From assembly GCA_017464025.1 (NCBI GenBank), contig JAFUEI010000014.1, forward strand, positions 1-64,000: a stretch of DNA of 64,000 bases, given 5' to 3'. The position numbers were made by a program, and so were the translations under genes. Numbering within the stretch: position 1 is the first letter of the stretch; each line of letters opens with the position of its first letter. The notes below the pieces were generated by a model. That model worked only from the letters and a program-made list of their open reading frames with translations, did not search any database and had not been told where the DNA came from. This stretch comes from Paludibacteraceae bacterium. Its GTDB lineage: Bacteria; Bacteroidota; Bacteroidia; Bacteroidales; Paludibacteraceae. This document shows positions 10,014 through 20,600 of this stretch, piece by piece.

Positions 10014-10133
10014 TATTTTTGCAGAAATAACGAAATCCCCCACGATTTTTATTGTCATTATTCACAAACTCCCCGCGATTTTCTTCTTTTTGCGGTAATC
10101 CAATATTTCAAAGAGCGTTGTCTTTTCTTTGTA

Positions 10134-10161
10134 GCTCTGCGGGGAACCAATCCCGCAGAGC
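10134..10161 (-). terminator. Strong hairpin after the 685-aa secreted-protein gene
   Basis: Ten perfect base pairs, GCTCTGCGGG (10134-10143) with CCCGCAGAGC (10152-10161), begin 26 bases past the stop. There is no T-run on the minus strand, so it may be a transcript-stabilising hairpin or an atypical terminator. Confidence 0.5.
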
Positions 10162-10187
10162 CGGGTTTGCTAAGAGAAGTTATTTTC

Positions 10188-12245
10188 TTATCTCATTTTT
10201 TGCCCTTGGGCGTTGTAGCGCATTCCGTCTTTCTCGATGATAAGAACTCCATTCTCAATCAACTTTCTGAACTGCGTATTATTACTTGGTTCGTTTCCGA
10301 TGCTTGTCGGAAGCCCTTGTACATCAATGCTGATGCTCTGGATGAAAGATATCGCCTCTTCGAGAACGGAATGTCTGGCTCTTCTCGGTGCCGAATCAGG
10401 GGTCGGTGTGGCAGGTACTTCCACCATGTAGAACACAATCGCCGACGGAGCGTCAAGATCCATGGTAAAGGTGTGTGTCTGCGCACCGGTTGTCTGAGTA
10501 TGGATTGCCTGCACATCCTTCCCTCTGACTTTGGCACGTAACTCGTAGCCTTTCGCAGTCCAACCGATAATGCTGACGGTTACCTTGCCGGCTGCCAAGT
10601 TGAAACTCATGGTGTTGGGCAGTGCATTACTCCACTGCTCCGTACCGCAAGTGTATTGTTTCATCGCTTCTTCTACGGCTTCATCTGTCAACACCTCATC
10701 AATCTCCACGCGCTGATTCTGATCGTTATAGTAGGCTGTGAGTACGATATCGTCATCCTTTGTCGGTTTCATGGAAAGGTTCAGCGTGGTAATAGGCGGC
10801 AGAAGCGGCTTGATATGCACGGGCAGACGCGTAATCGTGGGTGTGCAGTTGTCCGAGCGGCGGTAGGTATAGACCACTTCATCCTCACCGGCGGCAACGG
10901 CATATAGCGAGTCGGTGACGCGCGTGCCATCCACTGCCATGCGGGCGAAACCTTTTGTGTCAATCTTCAGACGATGCGGACGAAAGCGTTGCCACCTGTC
11001 AGGACCTTCCTCTATCAGATGAGGCAGCACAACGGTATCGCCTTCTGTCATGTCTAACTCATGGATATAGTGGTTGGGCTTGTAAGAATATCCGAGCGGG
11101 TATTCCGGATAGACGAGGTCATATCCGTTGGGCTTGACATGTATGGTAAGCGTGTCTCGCCCCTCGTAAAAATAATCCGTCCAGCTCCCGAACGACTCTT
11201 CGGATTCTGGCATGATAATCTCCACTTTGGCAGTACCATAGTCTTTTGCTGTAAAGCAATGATACTTCTCGCCCTCAATTTCTTGCTTCGTGAGTTCTAT
11301 CACATCAGTCGGAGAGTCGTCGGTCAAACGGACAATCAGTTCTTGACCATAAGTAGAGGGGGTAGCATTAACGCCGGCAACCATATCTTGCGAATGTACG
11401 GAGAGCTGTGAGCAGATTCCGGGATAGGAGCTAATCTCAAAGCCGTCATCTAAAAGGAAGGTGTGTTCTTTGTGGGGAAATTCCCACAAGGAAATTTCCA
11501 TGCCGAGCTTTACCTGTACGGTGAAAGTGTGTTTCAGTTTCGGGAACGTTACTCTCACATTGTTCTTATTTATATAATCCTCTTCTTGGAGCGTACGCAT
11601 GGTAATCTTTGTTTCTCCGGTAGCATTTGTCATCAGGCTGTCGCCCTCGTTATACGCAAATGCCACCAAACTGTTGGTGGATTCATAGTCGTAGGGATGA
11701 CTCTTCGGGCTTATTTCCTCCCACAAGCATATCATTTGGTCGTTGATCATTTGCGCTTGAGTACAAACGAAGAATGACGGCATTATGTATTTGTTTCTAC
11801 CTCCCGGTGCAAGTTTCATGGTATCTGCCGAGGCCGCAGGGTCGGGGCCGCTGCCGCGCCGCCAGCCTACGGCGGTAGCGTTGTCTGTGATGTCAACGTA
11901 TATCGTGTAAAGAATAGAATGGCCGTTATCGTCTAATGTGCTGGCAAAGAATTGGGCAGTGCCGCGCTTAAGGCAACAGATGGCATCCATACTGTAGAGT
12001 TTGATCTCTTCATTGATGGGATACCTCTTGCTGAAACTCGAACGGATACCCACCAGTTCGGGAGCGTCATTCTGTATAAGATCGAAATTGGCACCCGGGA
12101 GCGGATTCTCTATTACGCCGCCTACTTTGCCTTCAAAGCTTAGCGACCTTTGTTCGTCCCACTGCGCAAAGGCTTGGGTTGGCAGAACCGCCATGGCCGT
12201 CAGCAGCACCGCCGCCAATCGGCTGAAAGAGAAAATTTTTTTCAT
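10188..12245 (-). CDS. Secreted protein with short C-terminal NGV/DGxxYNxxGQ motif (685 aa)
   Basis: Signal peptide near residues 1-27 (MKKIFSFSRLAAVLLTAMAV ... QAFAQ). The body looks like repeated beta-sandwich domains with no catalytic motif that I recognise. The C-terminus (QFRKLIENGVLIIEKDGMRY, then NAQGQKMR) matches a short tail that recurs on Bacteroidales secreted proteins and may be a minimal export or anchoring signal; it lacks the full beta domain of classical T9SS tails. The gene lies directly downstream of the TPR/AraC regulator, on the same strand but with a 268-base gap that holds a terminator, its own -7 box and a paired GGACAA site also found upstream of the regulator. It is therefore the best candidate target of that regulator. 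Confidence 0.8.
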   Translation of the reverse strand: MKKIFSFSRLAAVLLTAMAVLPTQAFAQWDEQRSLSFEGKVGGVIENPLPGANFDLIQNDAPELVGIRSSFSKRYPINEEIKLYSMDAICCLKRGTAQFFASTLDDNGHSILYTIYVDITDNATAVGWRRGSGPDPAASADTMKLAPGGRNKYIMPSFFVCTQAQMINDQMICLWEEISPKSHPYDYESTNSLVAFAYNEGDSLMTNATGETKITMRTLQEEDYINKNNVRVTFPKLKHTFTVQVKLGMEISLWEFPHKEHTFLLDDGFEISSYPGICSQLSVHSQDMVAGVNATPSTYGQELIVRLTDDSPTDVIELTKQEIEGEKYHCFTAKDYGTAKVEIIMPESEESFGSWTDYFYEGRDTLTIHVKPNGYDLVYPEYPLGYSYKPNHYIHELDMTEGDTVVLPHLIEEGPDRWQRFRPHRLKIDTKGFARMAVDGTRVTDSLYAVAAGEDEVVYTYRRSDNCTPTITRLPVHIKPLLPPITTLNLSMKPTKDDDIVLTAYYNDQNQRVEIDEVLTDEAVEEAMKQYTCGTEQWSNALPNTMSFNLAAGKVTVSIIGWTAKGYELRAKVRGKDVQAIHTQTTGAQTHTFTMDLDAPSAIVFYMVEVPATPTPDSAPRRARHSVLEEAISFIQSISIDVQGLPTSIGNEPSNNTQFRKLIENGVLIIEKDGMRYNAQGQKMR

Positions 12246-12315
12246 GATACTTGTATGTCGGTTTTTTTATTGTCTCAGTACTTGTCTGTTCGGAGCAACT
12301 ATAATTATCCAAGTG

Positions 12316-12323
12316 CAAAAGTA
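12316..12323 (-). promoter_or_regulatory. -7 box of the 685-aa secreted-protein gene
   Basis: TACTTTTG on the minus strand matches TAnnTTTG. No TTTG is found at the -33 position, which is consistent with a promoter that needs an activator. The upstream GGACAA pair starts 32 bp away. Confidence 0.6.
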
Positions 12324-12353
12324 CTGCTTTCCTGCATAGCGGATACTGAATTA

Positions 12354-12388
12354 TCGGACAATAAAAACCTAAAATCGGACAAAATGCA
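12354..12388. promoter_or_regulatory. Paired GGACAA direct repeat, candidate operator of the TPR/AraC regulator
   Basis: Two TCGGACAA copies begin at 12354 and 12375, 21 bp apart, and the second continues as CGGACAAAATGCA. Almost the same arrangement occurs at 14246-14277 upstream of the regulator gene. Direct half-sites about two helical turns apart are what AraC-family proteins typically bind. That this is the binding site is inference. Confidence 0.6.
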
Positions 12389-12417
12389 GTTTGAGGGCCG
12401 ATGCACACCTGACGTTC

Positions 12418-12452
12418 TTGCCCAATCATGCCTGTTTTTGCACATTGGGCAA
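12418..12452. repeat. Inverted repeat TTGCCCAAT-N17-ATTGGGCAA
   Basis: Nine-bp perfect arms at 12418-12426 and 12444-12452 between the regulator terminator and the paired GGACAA site. It could be a second hairpin behind the regulator gene or part of the control region of the secreted-protein gene. Confidence 0.6.
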
Positions 12453-12484
12453 AAAAAATACCCCTGCCCCAAGATGGGGTAGGG
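12451..12484 (-). terminator. Rho-independent terminator of the TPR/AraC regulator gene
   Basis: Nine-bp GC-rich stem (CCCTGCCCC at 12462-12470 with GGGGTAGGG at 12476-12484, one G-U pair), followed on the minus strand by TATTTTTTTT. It lies about 30 bases past the stop. Confidence 0.8.
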
Positions 12485-12513
12485 AGTATAAAAGCGTGTT
12501 CTGCCGTCGTTGC

Positions 12514-14184
12514 TTACTCTGCCTGGCGGCGGAACTCGGTAGGGGATATGGTATAGACCCGCTTGAATGCGGCGGAGAAGGTGTTGGCATTCTCAAATCC
12601 GCACCGCAGTGCCACGTCTAAAATCGACGCCTCGGGTTCCTGAACAAGGATTTTGCGTGACTGCTCTAATTGGATCAGAAGCAGATATTGTTTCGTTGAG
12701 ATGCCGGTCATGTCCATCACCTTGCGGTTCAGGGTCTTGGATGTCATGAAGAGTCGCTCGGCAATCTTTTCCACCGTCACGGAGGTGGACTTCATCATCT
12801 CGGTGGTGGTGCCGATGATGGTCTCAAGGAAGCGACGCTCGGTGGCAGACAGCGTCTTGTCGGGTTTGTTTTGGGGCTTCTCAACGGAAATGCTCTTCGG
12901 CTCTTGGGCCTTGAAGCGGTTGATCTCGGCCATGAGCATGTTCAGCTGGTCGTTTGTCGCCTTGCGACGCTTGCGGTACAGCAGGGCGGTGATGACAGCT
13001 GCTATGGCTATCAGCAGGGAGACAATGACCGCGATGATGGCGAAGATTTTGTCCCGTTGCCGCAGACGGGTGTTCTCTACCGCATATTCCCCCATCCTGA
13101 ACTCGGCGTTGAACCTCGCTATCTGTTCGGCGGTGGCTTGGCTGTAGAGCGAGTCCTTCAGCTCATGGTAGCGCAGCAGGTGCGACCGCGCCTCGTCTGG
13201 GTTGTCTCTGAACAGTATCTCATACACTTCCCGTTGCGCATACGCTTCATTCACGAGGTTGCCAATCTCTCGGCAGATGTCAATGGCCTCGTTGAGGTAC
13301 TCCAGAGCCTCTGCCGACCGGCCGAGTCCGTGCAGGGCGATGCCCATCTTGTTCAGAGATATCGCAAGCGACAGTCGGTCGCCTGCTTGCCGGAAGAAAG
13401 GAATCACCTCTTGCAGGATTTTCTCCGCTTCCTCATACCGCTTGAGACCGTTGAGAATCGAGGCTTTCTGCGACTGCCTCACCATCATCTTGTGCGTGTT
13501 CCCCGTGGTGGCTTCCATCACGCACGCACTGTCCGCATAGCAGAGCGCTTTCTCGTCGTCATGCAGGGCATGCTCTATCTCGCTCGCCATGCCATATACA
13601 ACGGCCAAACGCACCGGACTGCCGGCTTTCTTGGCATATTCGATGGCGCGGAGCTCATAGCGTATCCCCTCGGCAGGGTCGCCGGCTGCCATCAGGGTCC
13701 CCGCTATCGTGTTCAGCGACGAACAGATGCGTTCTGCATCTCCGCTCTCTACGTCCAAGGCGTAGCACTGGTGCATGTAGCCCAACGCCTCTTCATACTT
13801 CGACTGCCTCATCTCCACCAGACCGAGCATCGCAAGGTTGTCCGAATAGGATGTCTTGTCGGCATATTGCATCAGCTCAAGAGCACGCAGAAGGTTCTTC
13901 TCTGCAAGCGCATACTGCTGGGTGGCATAATACCACTCCCCTGCCCAGTACCATACCAGAGCCTTCACGGTATCCATCTCAGGAGTCGGGTCGTTACTGT
14001 ACATGCGTGGCGCATCGGTGAACTCCTGCTCATACAGATAGGCAAAAAAAGCATCTGCATGGGGCAGCGACGGCTTGCGGTCGAATATTTCCAATAACGA
14101 GTCAACAGGCTCCGCCAAAGAACAAAGACTCAGCAGAACCATGCCTGATAATATTGCTTTGCGTAGAGATATACTTTTCTTCAT
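12514..14184 (-). CDS. Membrane-spanning TPR sensor/AraC-type transcriptional regulator
   Basis: I chose the ATG at 14184 (MKKSISLRKAILSGMVLLSL) because it starts a signal peptide; an ATG 24 bases upstream would add eight residues. Residues about 30-360 are tandem tetratricopeptide repeats (for example YALAEKNLLRALELM and EALEYLNEAIDIC). One membrane segment follows at about 378-400 (IFAIIAVIVSLLIAIAAVI) with a basic stop-transfer RKRRK, so the TPRs should be periplasmic and the C-terminus cytoplasmic. The last 100 residues are an AraC-type helix-turn-helix pair (IAERLFMTSKTLNRKVMDMT and DVALRCGFENANTFSAAFKR). This is a one-protein membrane sensor and DNA-binding regulator. Paired GGACAA sites upstream of itself and of the next secreted-protein gene suggest autoregulation and a linked target. 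Its ligand is unknown. Confidence 0.88.
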   Translation of the reverse strand: MKKSISLRKAILSGMVLLSLCSLAEPVDSLLEIFDRKPSLPHADAFFAYLYEQEFTDAPRMYSNDPTPEMDTVKALVWYWAGEWYYATQQYALAEKNLLRALELMQYADKTSYSDNLAMLGLVEMRQSKYEEALGYMHQCYALDVESGDAERICSSLNTIAGTLMAAGDPAEGIRYELRAIEYAKKAGSPVRLAVVYGMASEIEHALHDDEKALCYADSACVMEATTGNTHKMMVRQSQKASILNGLKRYEEAEKILQEVIPFFRQAGDRLSLAISLNKMGIALHGLGRSAEALEYLNEAIDICREIGNLVNEAYAQREVYEILFRDNPDEARSHLLRYHELKDSLYSQATAEQIARFNAEFRMGEYAVENTRLRQRDKIFAIIAVIVSLLIAIAAVITALLYRKRRKATNDQLNMLMAEINRFKAQEPKSISVEKPQNKPDKTLSATERRFLETIIGTTTEMMKSTSVTVEKIAERLFMTSKTLNRKVMDMTGISTKQYLLLIQLEQSRKILVQEPEASILDVALRCGFENANTFSAAFKRVYTISPTEFRRQAE

Positions 14185-14205
14185 TTCCGCTTCTGTAATA
14201 CGATG

Positions 14206-14213
14206 CAAAGGAA
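14206..14213 (-). promoter_or_regulatory. Weak -7 box of the TPR/AraC regulator gene
   Basis: TTCCTTTG on the minus strand differs from TAnnTTTG at one base, and there is no -33 TTTG at the usual distance. It starts 22 bases before the start codon. The paired GGACAA site begins 32 bp upstream, the same distance as at the secreted-protein promoter. Confidence 0.45.
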
Positions 14214-14245
14214 CGACATTTTTTCAAAACAAAGAGTGAAAAAAT

Positions 14246-14277
14246 GGACAATAAACCCAAAAAACGGACAAAATGCA
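14246..14277. promoter_or_regulatory. Second paired GGACAA direct repeat, upstream of the regulator gene
   Basis: GGACAATAAA begins at 14246 and CGGACAAAATGCA at 14265, giving GGACA copies 20 bp apart. Apart from a one-base gap and a few A-tract changes, it matches the site at 12356-12388. Confidence 0.6.
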
Positions 14278-14364
14278 CGTGATTGTCTTTTTTTTACATG
14301 CTCCGACGGCCCAATCACGGGCCGTCAGATACCATGTGCCGACTTCTTTCCCCTCTTCCCTCTC

Positions 14365-14409
14365 TTTCCTCTCTTTCCTCTCTTTCCTCTCTTTCCTCTC
14401 TTTCCTCTC
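14365..14409. repeat. 9-bp tandem repeat, five perfect copies
   Basis: TTTCCTCTC occurs five times, flanked on both sides by degenerate CCTCTTTCC-like copies (about 14347-14450). It lies in the gap between sprA and the regulator gene, with no support for a protein across it. Confidence 0.9.
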
Positions 14410-14680
14410 CGTTCCCTCTTTCCCCTCCGTTCCTTTGCTCCTCTCGCCTGTAAGCAGGGCCGACGATGTCCTGACTGAAGAATTCCGGCCTATAGGTCAA
14501 AATCTTACTCGGTCTGATAGCCAATGAAATTCTGGTAAATAGTGGTAAACTTCCTCCTGCCTTGTTACCAGCCTGTTAGTGTAATCCGCCCCTGTGAGAA
14601 GATAGGGAGACGGTAATGGGAAGCCCCTGAGAAGAATTTTCCCGAAGTTTACCAATCCTGTGTCCCCCTCATGCCGCTTG
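14410..14680. other. Gene-free stretch before sprA
   Basis: Apart from the degenerate edge of the tandem repeat up to about 14450, this interval holds no convincing gene, RNA or terminator. No clear hairpin with a T-tract was seen for sprA. Short open frames here are composed of the repeat and carry no recognisable protein features. Confidence 0.5.
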
Positions 14681-17600
14681 TCAGCGTGTAAGCATCAGCT
14701 TGATGTTGATGCCGGCGTTGTCCTGCTTGATGGGGTAGGAGGTCGAGATGAGAGGCGTGGTCCCTTGGTGGTCATAGAAGAACTGGATGTTGATTTTCGA
14801 GGAAAGCACGTAGTCGGCGGCTACCTTGATGCCGAGCACCTTGTTGCCTGACGAGGCCTGCGTGACGTTTTCCTCCACTTTGCGCAGCAGTGTCTTCATG
14901 TCTTTGTAGCTGATGTCCACCGACAGCTTCAGGTCGTTCTTCACGCGGTTTTGCTTGTCGTTCTTCAGTTTCAGGATTACGTCAAAGTCCTTCACGGTGT
15001 ATCCTACTCCGATTACCAGCTCGTCGGTCTGCCCTTCCATCAGTTGTACGGACGTCACGTTCAGGGTGAGGTTGCGCTGTTTGCGGTATTCCACCTTGGC
15101 GTTCAGCGAGTTCTTCATCGTCATGTTCACGCCGATAAGGGGCGAGAACTGCTCGGTCAGGCTCACGGAGGAGATGTCGTAAGGCGATGAGGGAACGGGG
15201 GCGTCGGTGGCTACATCGCGCACGAAGCCTAACTGACGGTTGCCGTCGCCGGCCGGTATCCAGGTGGAGTAGCTGCTGTACGAACCGATGGCGTATTTGC
15301 ATACGTAGGCGTGTGTCAGGTTCACCGAGCGGAAGTGGTCGCGCATCCAGGGCAGTTTGCCTAAGCCGTCATAGCTGACCGACCAGTTGGGCAGGATGTT
15401 GAGTATCCCAAGGAACGGGTTGGTGCTCACTTTCTGCACGTCGCGTCCCGTGTAGGCGGCAAGGAAGGCCGGAACCAGCACGTCGGCCGAGTTCGGGTTG
15501 ACGGTCCCGTTGGCGCGGTTGTAGGGCTTGCCCGCGTATGCGGTATAGCTCAGGAAGCCGCGGTCCGGATAGGTCAGCTCGTCATACATGCTCTGCACAC
15601 GGCCGGCCATCTCGGTGCGATACTGCAGGAAGCGGTCAAAGCTCGCCGCCTCGAAGTTGCTCTCTGCATTCCCGATGCGGTCAAAGGCCGTGGCGGCTGC
15701 CACGGAGGTGATGTTGAACGAGCCGGTGAAGGTCTCCTGCAACTGGTCGTAGGTATAGATGATAGAGCTTGACTCGGCCGCATAGCGCTTGCCGTTGAGC
15801 TGTACCTTGAAGCCGGGGAAGGGCTCTACGGTCAGTTTGATGTCGAAGTCCGATGTCTTGGCCCTGACGGCAGGCTGTACGACCGTCGTGTCGCCCGAGA
15901 GCCATCCGCGTTGTTTGGCCTTTTCGAGGAAGTCCGAAGGAATGAAGCCGAAGGCGAAGTCAAAGCCCGGCGCATAGGTCCCGTTCACGCGGCGTTGGCC
16001 CATGAAGCCGGCTTGCGGACCAAAGCCCGGCACGTTCAGCGAGTGGGTCTCGCGGTATGTCACCTGCACCTTTCTCAGCAGCATCAGGAATCGTAGCGAC
16101 AGGTCGCCGGCTATCTGCGCGGGTGTGCGCTTGTTGGGGTCGCGGGTGGTGATGGTCAGTGTCACTTCCTTGCAGTCTTCCCGCGGCGTTACGGCCAACT
16201 TGTTCGCATCAAGGCTCTTTGTCTTCACCCTGACGCTGCGACCCTTGCTGTCCGTCGCGCTGATGTCAAGCAGCTCCGAACCCAAGCGGTGGGTCACCTC
16301 CACGGTAGAGTCTTTCTGTGCCGTGAGGGTATAGCTGAACGTCTTCGGACGGAAGCGGCTCCGTTGCGGACGCCCGTTGTAGCGCGTGTTGATGTCCTTG
16401 AGGTATTTCGACTTGTTGTACAGGTTCTCAAAGTTCATCTGTCCGTCGGCCTGCCACGACTGCAGCGAGCTCACGGTGTTGCCCAGGTCGGCTTGGTTCT
16501 GCTGCTGGGTCTGTCGGGCCGTCCTGTTCCAGTTGTAGGTGGCGTTGTACGAGGCGTTGGCGGTGAGCCAGTCAAGCGACTTGAACCGGTTGAAGGGCAC
16601 GCTCACGCTACCCGTGAACACTTGCTGGTACTGGTAGGGCAGACCCATGGTCTTCAGGCTGCCGAGCACCGTATCGCGCCACGCTTCGTAGTAATCGTGC
16701 GTGAAGGCGTAGTCCCGTATGATTTCGGGTGTGTAGGCACCCTCCTCCACAGTGCTGTTCATCGCACTCTGGAAGCTGAATTTGATGTTTTTGGTCAGGT
16801 CGTACTTGAAGTCCACGTTCCTGTTCCACATCCAGTCCTTCGAGAAGGTGAGGTCCTGCTTCACGTCCGGGTCTTGGTTGAAGTCGCGCATCTTCATGTG
16901 GGTGTATTGCCTCCGCATATCGGTCGAGAAGCCCCAGCTCTGAGGCAGATAGTAGATGTTGAGCTCGCTTATCCACTTCAGCTTCTGAACCTTCTCTATG
17001 TTTTTGAAGGGCTCCCACGGCTTGGGGTTGAACGAGTAGCTGTACGTTAGCTGTCCGCGGTCTTCTTTCTGCATATCCCGCTCCATGTCCGGAGTGTGGC
17101 GGTTCTGCTGGGCCCGCGAGTAGGAGAGCGATATGTTGGCGGGGTCATAGAACATATCCTTCTTCTTCGACTTGATGTTTACCTTGGCGTTGCTTATTGA
17201 GAAGTTGGTACTCTCCTGCACGGTGTTCGACATCAGGTTCACCGAGTCGCGCTCCTCTTTGGTTTGGAACGTCTCAAGGTTGTCGGCTAATCGGATATCG
17301 GTGTCTAAGGGGTCGTATTTCGGGGTGGTGGTCTCGTTGGTGTAGGCAAAGTAGAGCGGAATCTGCAGCTTGGCCTGCTCGGGGAAGAGGCGTCCTCCCT
17401 CAAGGGCGGCGCTCACCGACAGACGGTAGCGGTTGTCGAGGTTGCGGTCCAGTACGTTGCTCTCTATGCTTCCGTAGCCGGCTGTCTCCAACTGGCCTGC
17501 CACGTTTACTTGTCCGATGTCGGAGATTCCGAGGGCCACATTCGCCATGGCGGCCACACCGCCCTCCTCGTTGAACTGCGACATGCGCAGCTCGTTCACC

Positions 17601-20600
17601 CATATCTCGCCGGCATGGGCCGTGTTGCCCTTGTTGCGCACGCCTATCATGATGTTGTCCACCTCCCCGAGGGTGGGGTTACCCATTACGGTGATGCGGT
17701 TGCGGGGCTTGCCGGAGCCGTCGTCGTAAATCACGTAGGGCTGCGTGTTGCTCACGCCGGCCGCTCCCTGCCGCTTGGCTTTGTTGCGGGCGAGTTTTGC
17801 ATTGGTCAGCACCTCGAAGGGGAAGTCAAACATGTTGTCCGGCCGCCACACCTTCTCTCTGTCTTGCACGTTGCCGCCGTTGTAGGTCCCCGGCTCGGTC
17901 AGGGAGAGGGGTATCTCATATTCGTAGTAGTTGTTGCGCATGTCGCTGCCCAACCGGATGAATACGCTCAGGTCGCCGTCCCGAAGCGTGGGGTCTTCCA
18001 CTTCTAACTGCTCGGCGTGGACAAACATCTGCAGCTTCTTGTATTGCCGCATGTCGTAGCTGGTGTTCTTATACACCGCTCTGGCGTCAGCCGGTGCCAG
18101 GTCGTGCACACGCAGCACCATAGCCTGCTCGTTCAGCGGTATGGCCTGGGCCTGACCGGGATCGGTCTGACGGCTGACGCCGGGAGGCAGCACGTAGTTG
18201 ACGGGGGTCCGCGAGGCGTTCTCCTCGATGTTGACAGCCTGCACGTCCATCGAGCCGGCCGACGTGGGAGGTGTCTGCACGGGGTAGAGGTCTTTGGTGT
18301 ATTGCCGCCATTCGCCGCGAACCAGATTCAGGGCCGCGATACGCAGGAACGTCTCCTGCGTGAAGCCCGTCAGATACATACGCATGAAGCGTATCGACTT
18401 GAAGTTGCGCACACCGCCCACCTTCGTATAGGCGTTGGGGTCTCTCACGGGTATCTTGAACTGATACCAGGCCACGTCCGTCTTGTTGCCGTTGGGCAGG
18501 GTGACGCTGCTGATGAGCTTCTGCGCGATATACTGTTTGCCCACCTCTAATTGTCCGGGGCGAAGCGAGATATGGTATTCGTAGTATTTCTCGTATTCCG
18601 ATAGGGTGTTGTCCGAGTTGATGTCCTCTATGTCTGGCACAAGCGTTGAGGCCGTTCCGTAGTTCTCCTGATTGTCCGACATGTCGGGCGAGTTGCCTTG
18701 CGTGCCGTTGTAGTGCTTGTAGCGGTCCAGCACGCTTACCTCCTCGCGGTCGAAGTCTGACCCGCGGTAGTAGTGGTATTGGTCGCCCGAGGGGTTGTTG
18801 CGCGGCGAGAAGCGGTCATCGGCCCAGCGGTTCCACACATCGGCCGTCACTTTGCTCTGCAAGGCCTCCACGTAGTCGCGGTAGGGGTGCGTCCCTTGAT
18901 ATTCGAACTGCATCTCCTGCTCCGAGCTCAGACCGTTGAGGCCGACGTCCTGACGCTGTCGTGCACCTGCCTCGTTGGAGAAGGCGGTGACGGTGCTGGT
19001 GGTCTTCGGCACGCGTCCCCATACGGTATAGTCCACATTGGCCTCCTCTGCATCGGTCACGGGCAGACCGTGCTCAAAGGCCTTCTTGCCGTCCTTCAGG
19101 ATGTCTTCGGATACGTCGCCGAGGTTGAAGTAGAGGTCGCCGCCTTGGTAAGAGGGGTCGGGGTTGGTCAGGAAGGGGTCAAGCATCCAGATCTCTATAT
19201 ACTCTATGTTGGCCGTCTCGAAGTCGGTGTTGTCCAGTTTGCGCATCAGGCCGCCCCAGCGGTCTTGCGGCCGCGAGAGGTGTCCGTCCGGCTGTATGTC
19301 GGAGGCGTCGAGGTTGTAGGGACCGCGTTCCGAGGGGTAGAAGCTGATGTTCATGACGCTCATGCGGTTCTCCACGGCTCCGCCAAGGTCGGGCTTGTTG
19401 GGGAATACCTCCTGCTCGAAGATGGTGCGCGTGCGGTGGTCGGAGAAGCCTTCTACGTCGTTGCGCAGATGCTGCGGGGTGTTCACTTGCGCATGCCCGA
19501 ACACGTTGGGGTCAACCGCAAACCAGGCTATGTGGGCGCGGTTTTTGCCGTACTGCAGGTTGTTCGATAGCTTCGATTCGGGGAAGGCCGAAGGGGTTGA
19601 GGCTAAGAACCAGAAGTTGGGGTAGTGGATGTCTATGTTAGTCTTCGTCGCCTCGAAGTCGTCTATGTAGGCGCGCCCTTCTGCGCCGACCTCGCTCGTA
19701 TGACCCGGTATCAGGTGGGCAAACTCGCCGTTTACTTGGAACGTACTCGGGGCAGTGGCCGTCATCCAGGGCACGGCATTGATGGCGTTGGTCAGCCACA
19801 TGAACTCTTTCTTGTAACTGCCGTTCACGCCCCAGATGGTGTTGGATATAGGCTCGCTGCCCGTGTTCACCTTCGTGGTGAGAGGGGCTTCCCTTAGGTG
19901 CATGAGCGTACCGCCCAGTACGAAGTCCTTGTTGAATTGATACTCTAAATGCGTCCCGTACAGCCCCTTCCGTGTGAGCGAGAAGGTGGACTGGTTCTCT
20001 AATTTTACGTCCACATTCGTCCCCGACTCCAGAATGGACTGGTTGAGGATGGTTACCGTTCCCATCGTATAGTCCACGGTGTAGTCGATGTTCTCCCTGA
20101 GCGTTGCGCCGCCTGCTGTCACCACCACCGAGCCGCGCGGGATGTTCATCGCATTGAGCCGTATCTGTCCGCCCGCAGTGCCTTGGTATTTGCCGGTGAG
20201 GCGGAATTTGTTCTTCTCGGAAATCTCCTGTGCGATAACGAGGGTGGAGTCATACAACTCCTGGAAGACGTATTTGTCGGCAATCTGGTCGTTGCCTATC
20301 ATCTTGCGCAGATGGGAGCCGAAGGGCTCAAGTACGGGGAAGATGATGCGCCCGTTGCTGGATATGGCCGTGTAGCTCTCCACGTAGTCGAACCGTCCGT
20401 CCGGCGAGGGGTTGTTCTTCTGGTCTAAGCGGTCGAGCTGCATCACGCGCAGTAGCTGCTTGCCTTTTACGTCCCCTTCGGGAAGATACTGCAGGTCTGT
20501 GCCTACCGAGTCGTTGCGGTAGGTGATGTATAGCTCGAACTTCTCGGAGGTCATCTGCATCGCCCCGAGAGAATACACGTTCTTCATCATCAAGTCCCAC

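Noticed and set aside
9915..10060. Inverted repeats at the ATPase promoter considered as transposon ends
   Set aside because: Arms are next to a promoter and start codon, with no transposase or target duplication.
12871..14097. 408-codon open frame on the plus strand opposite the TPR/AraC gene
   Set aside because: Its sequence has no family character and it lies wholly antisense to a clear TPR and HTH protein; high GC makes the opposite strand open.
14347..14450. Tandem repeats considered as a CRISPR array
   Set aside because: Units are 9 bp with no spacers; no cas genes anywhere in the window.
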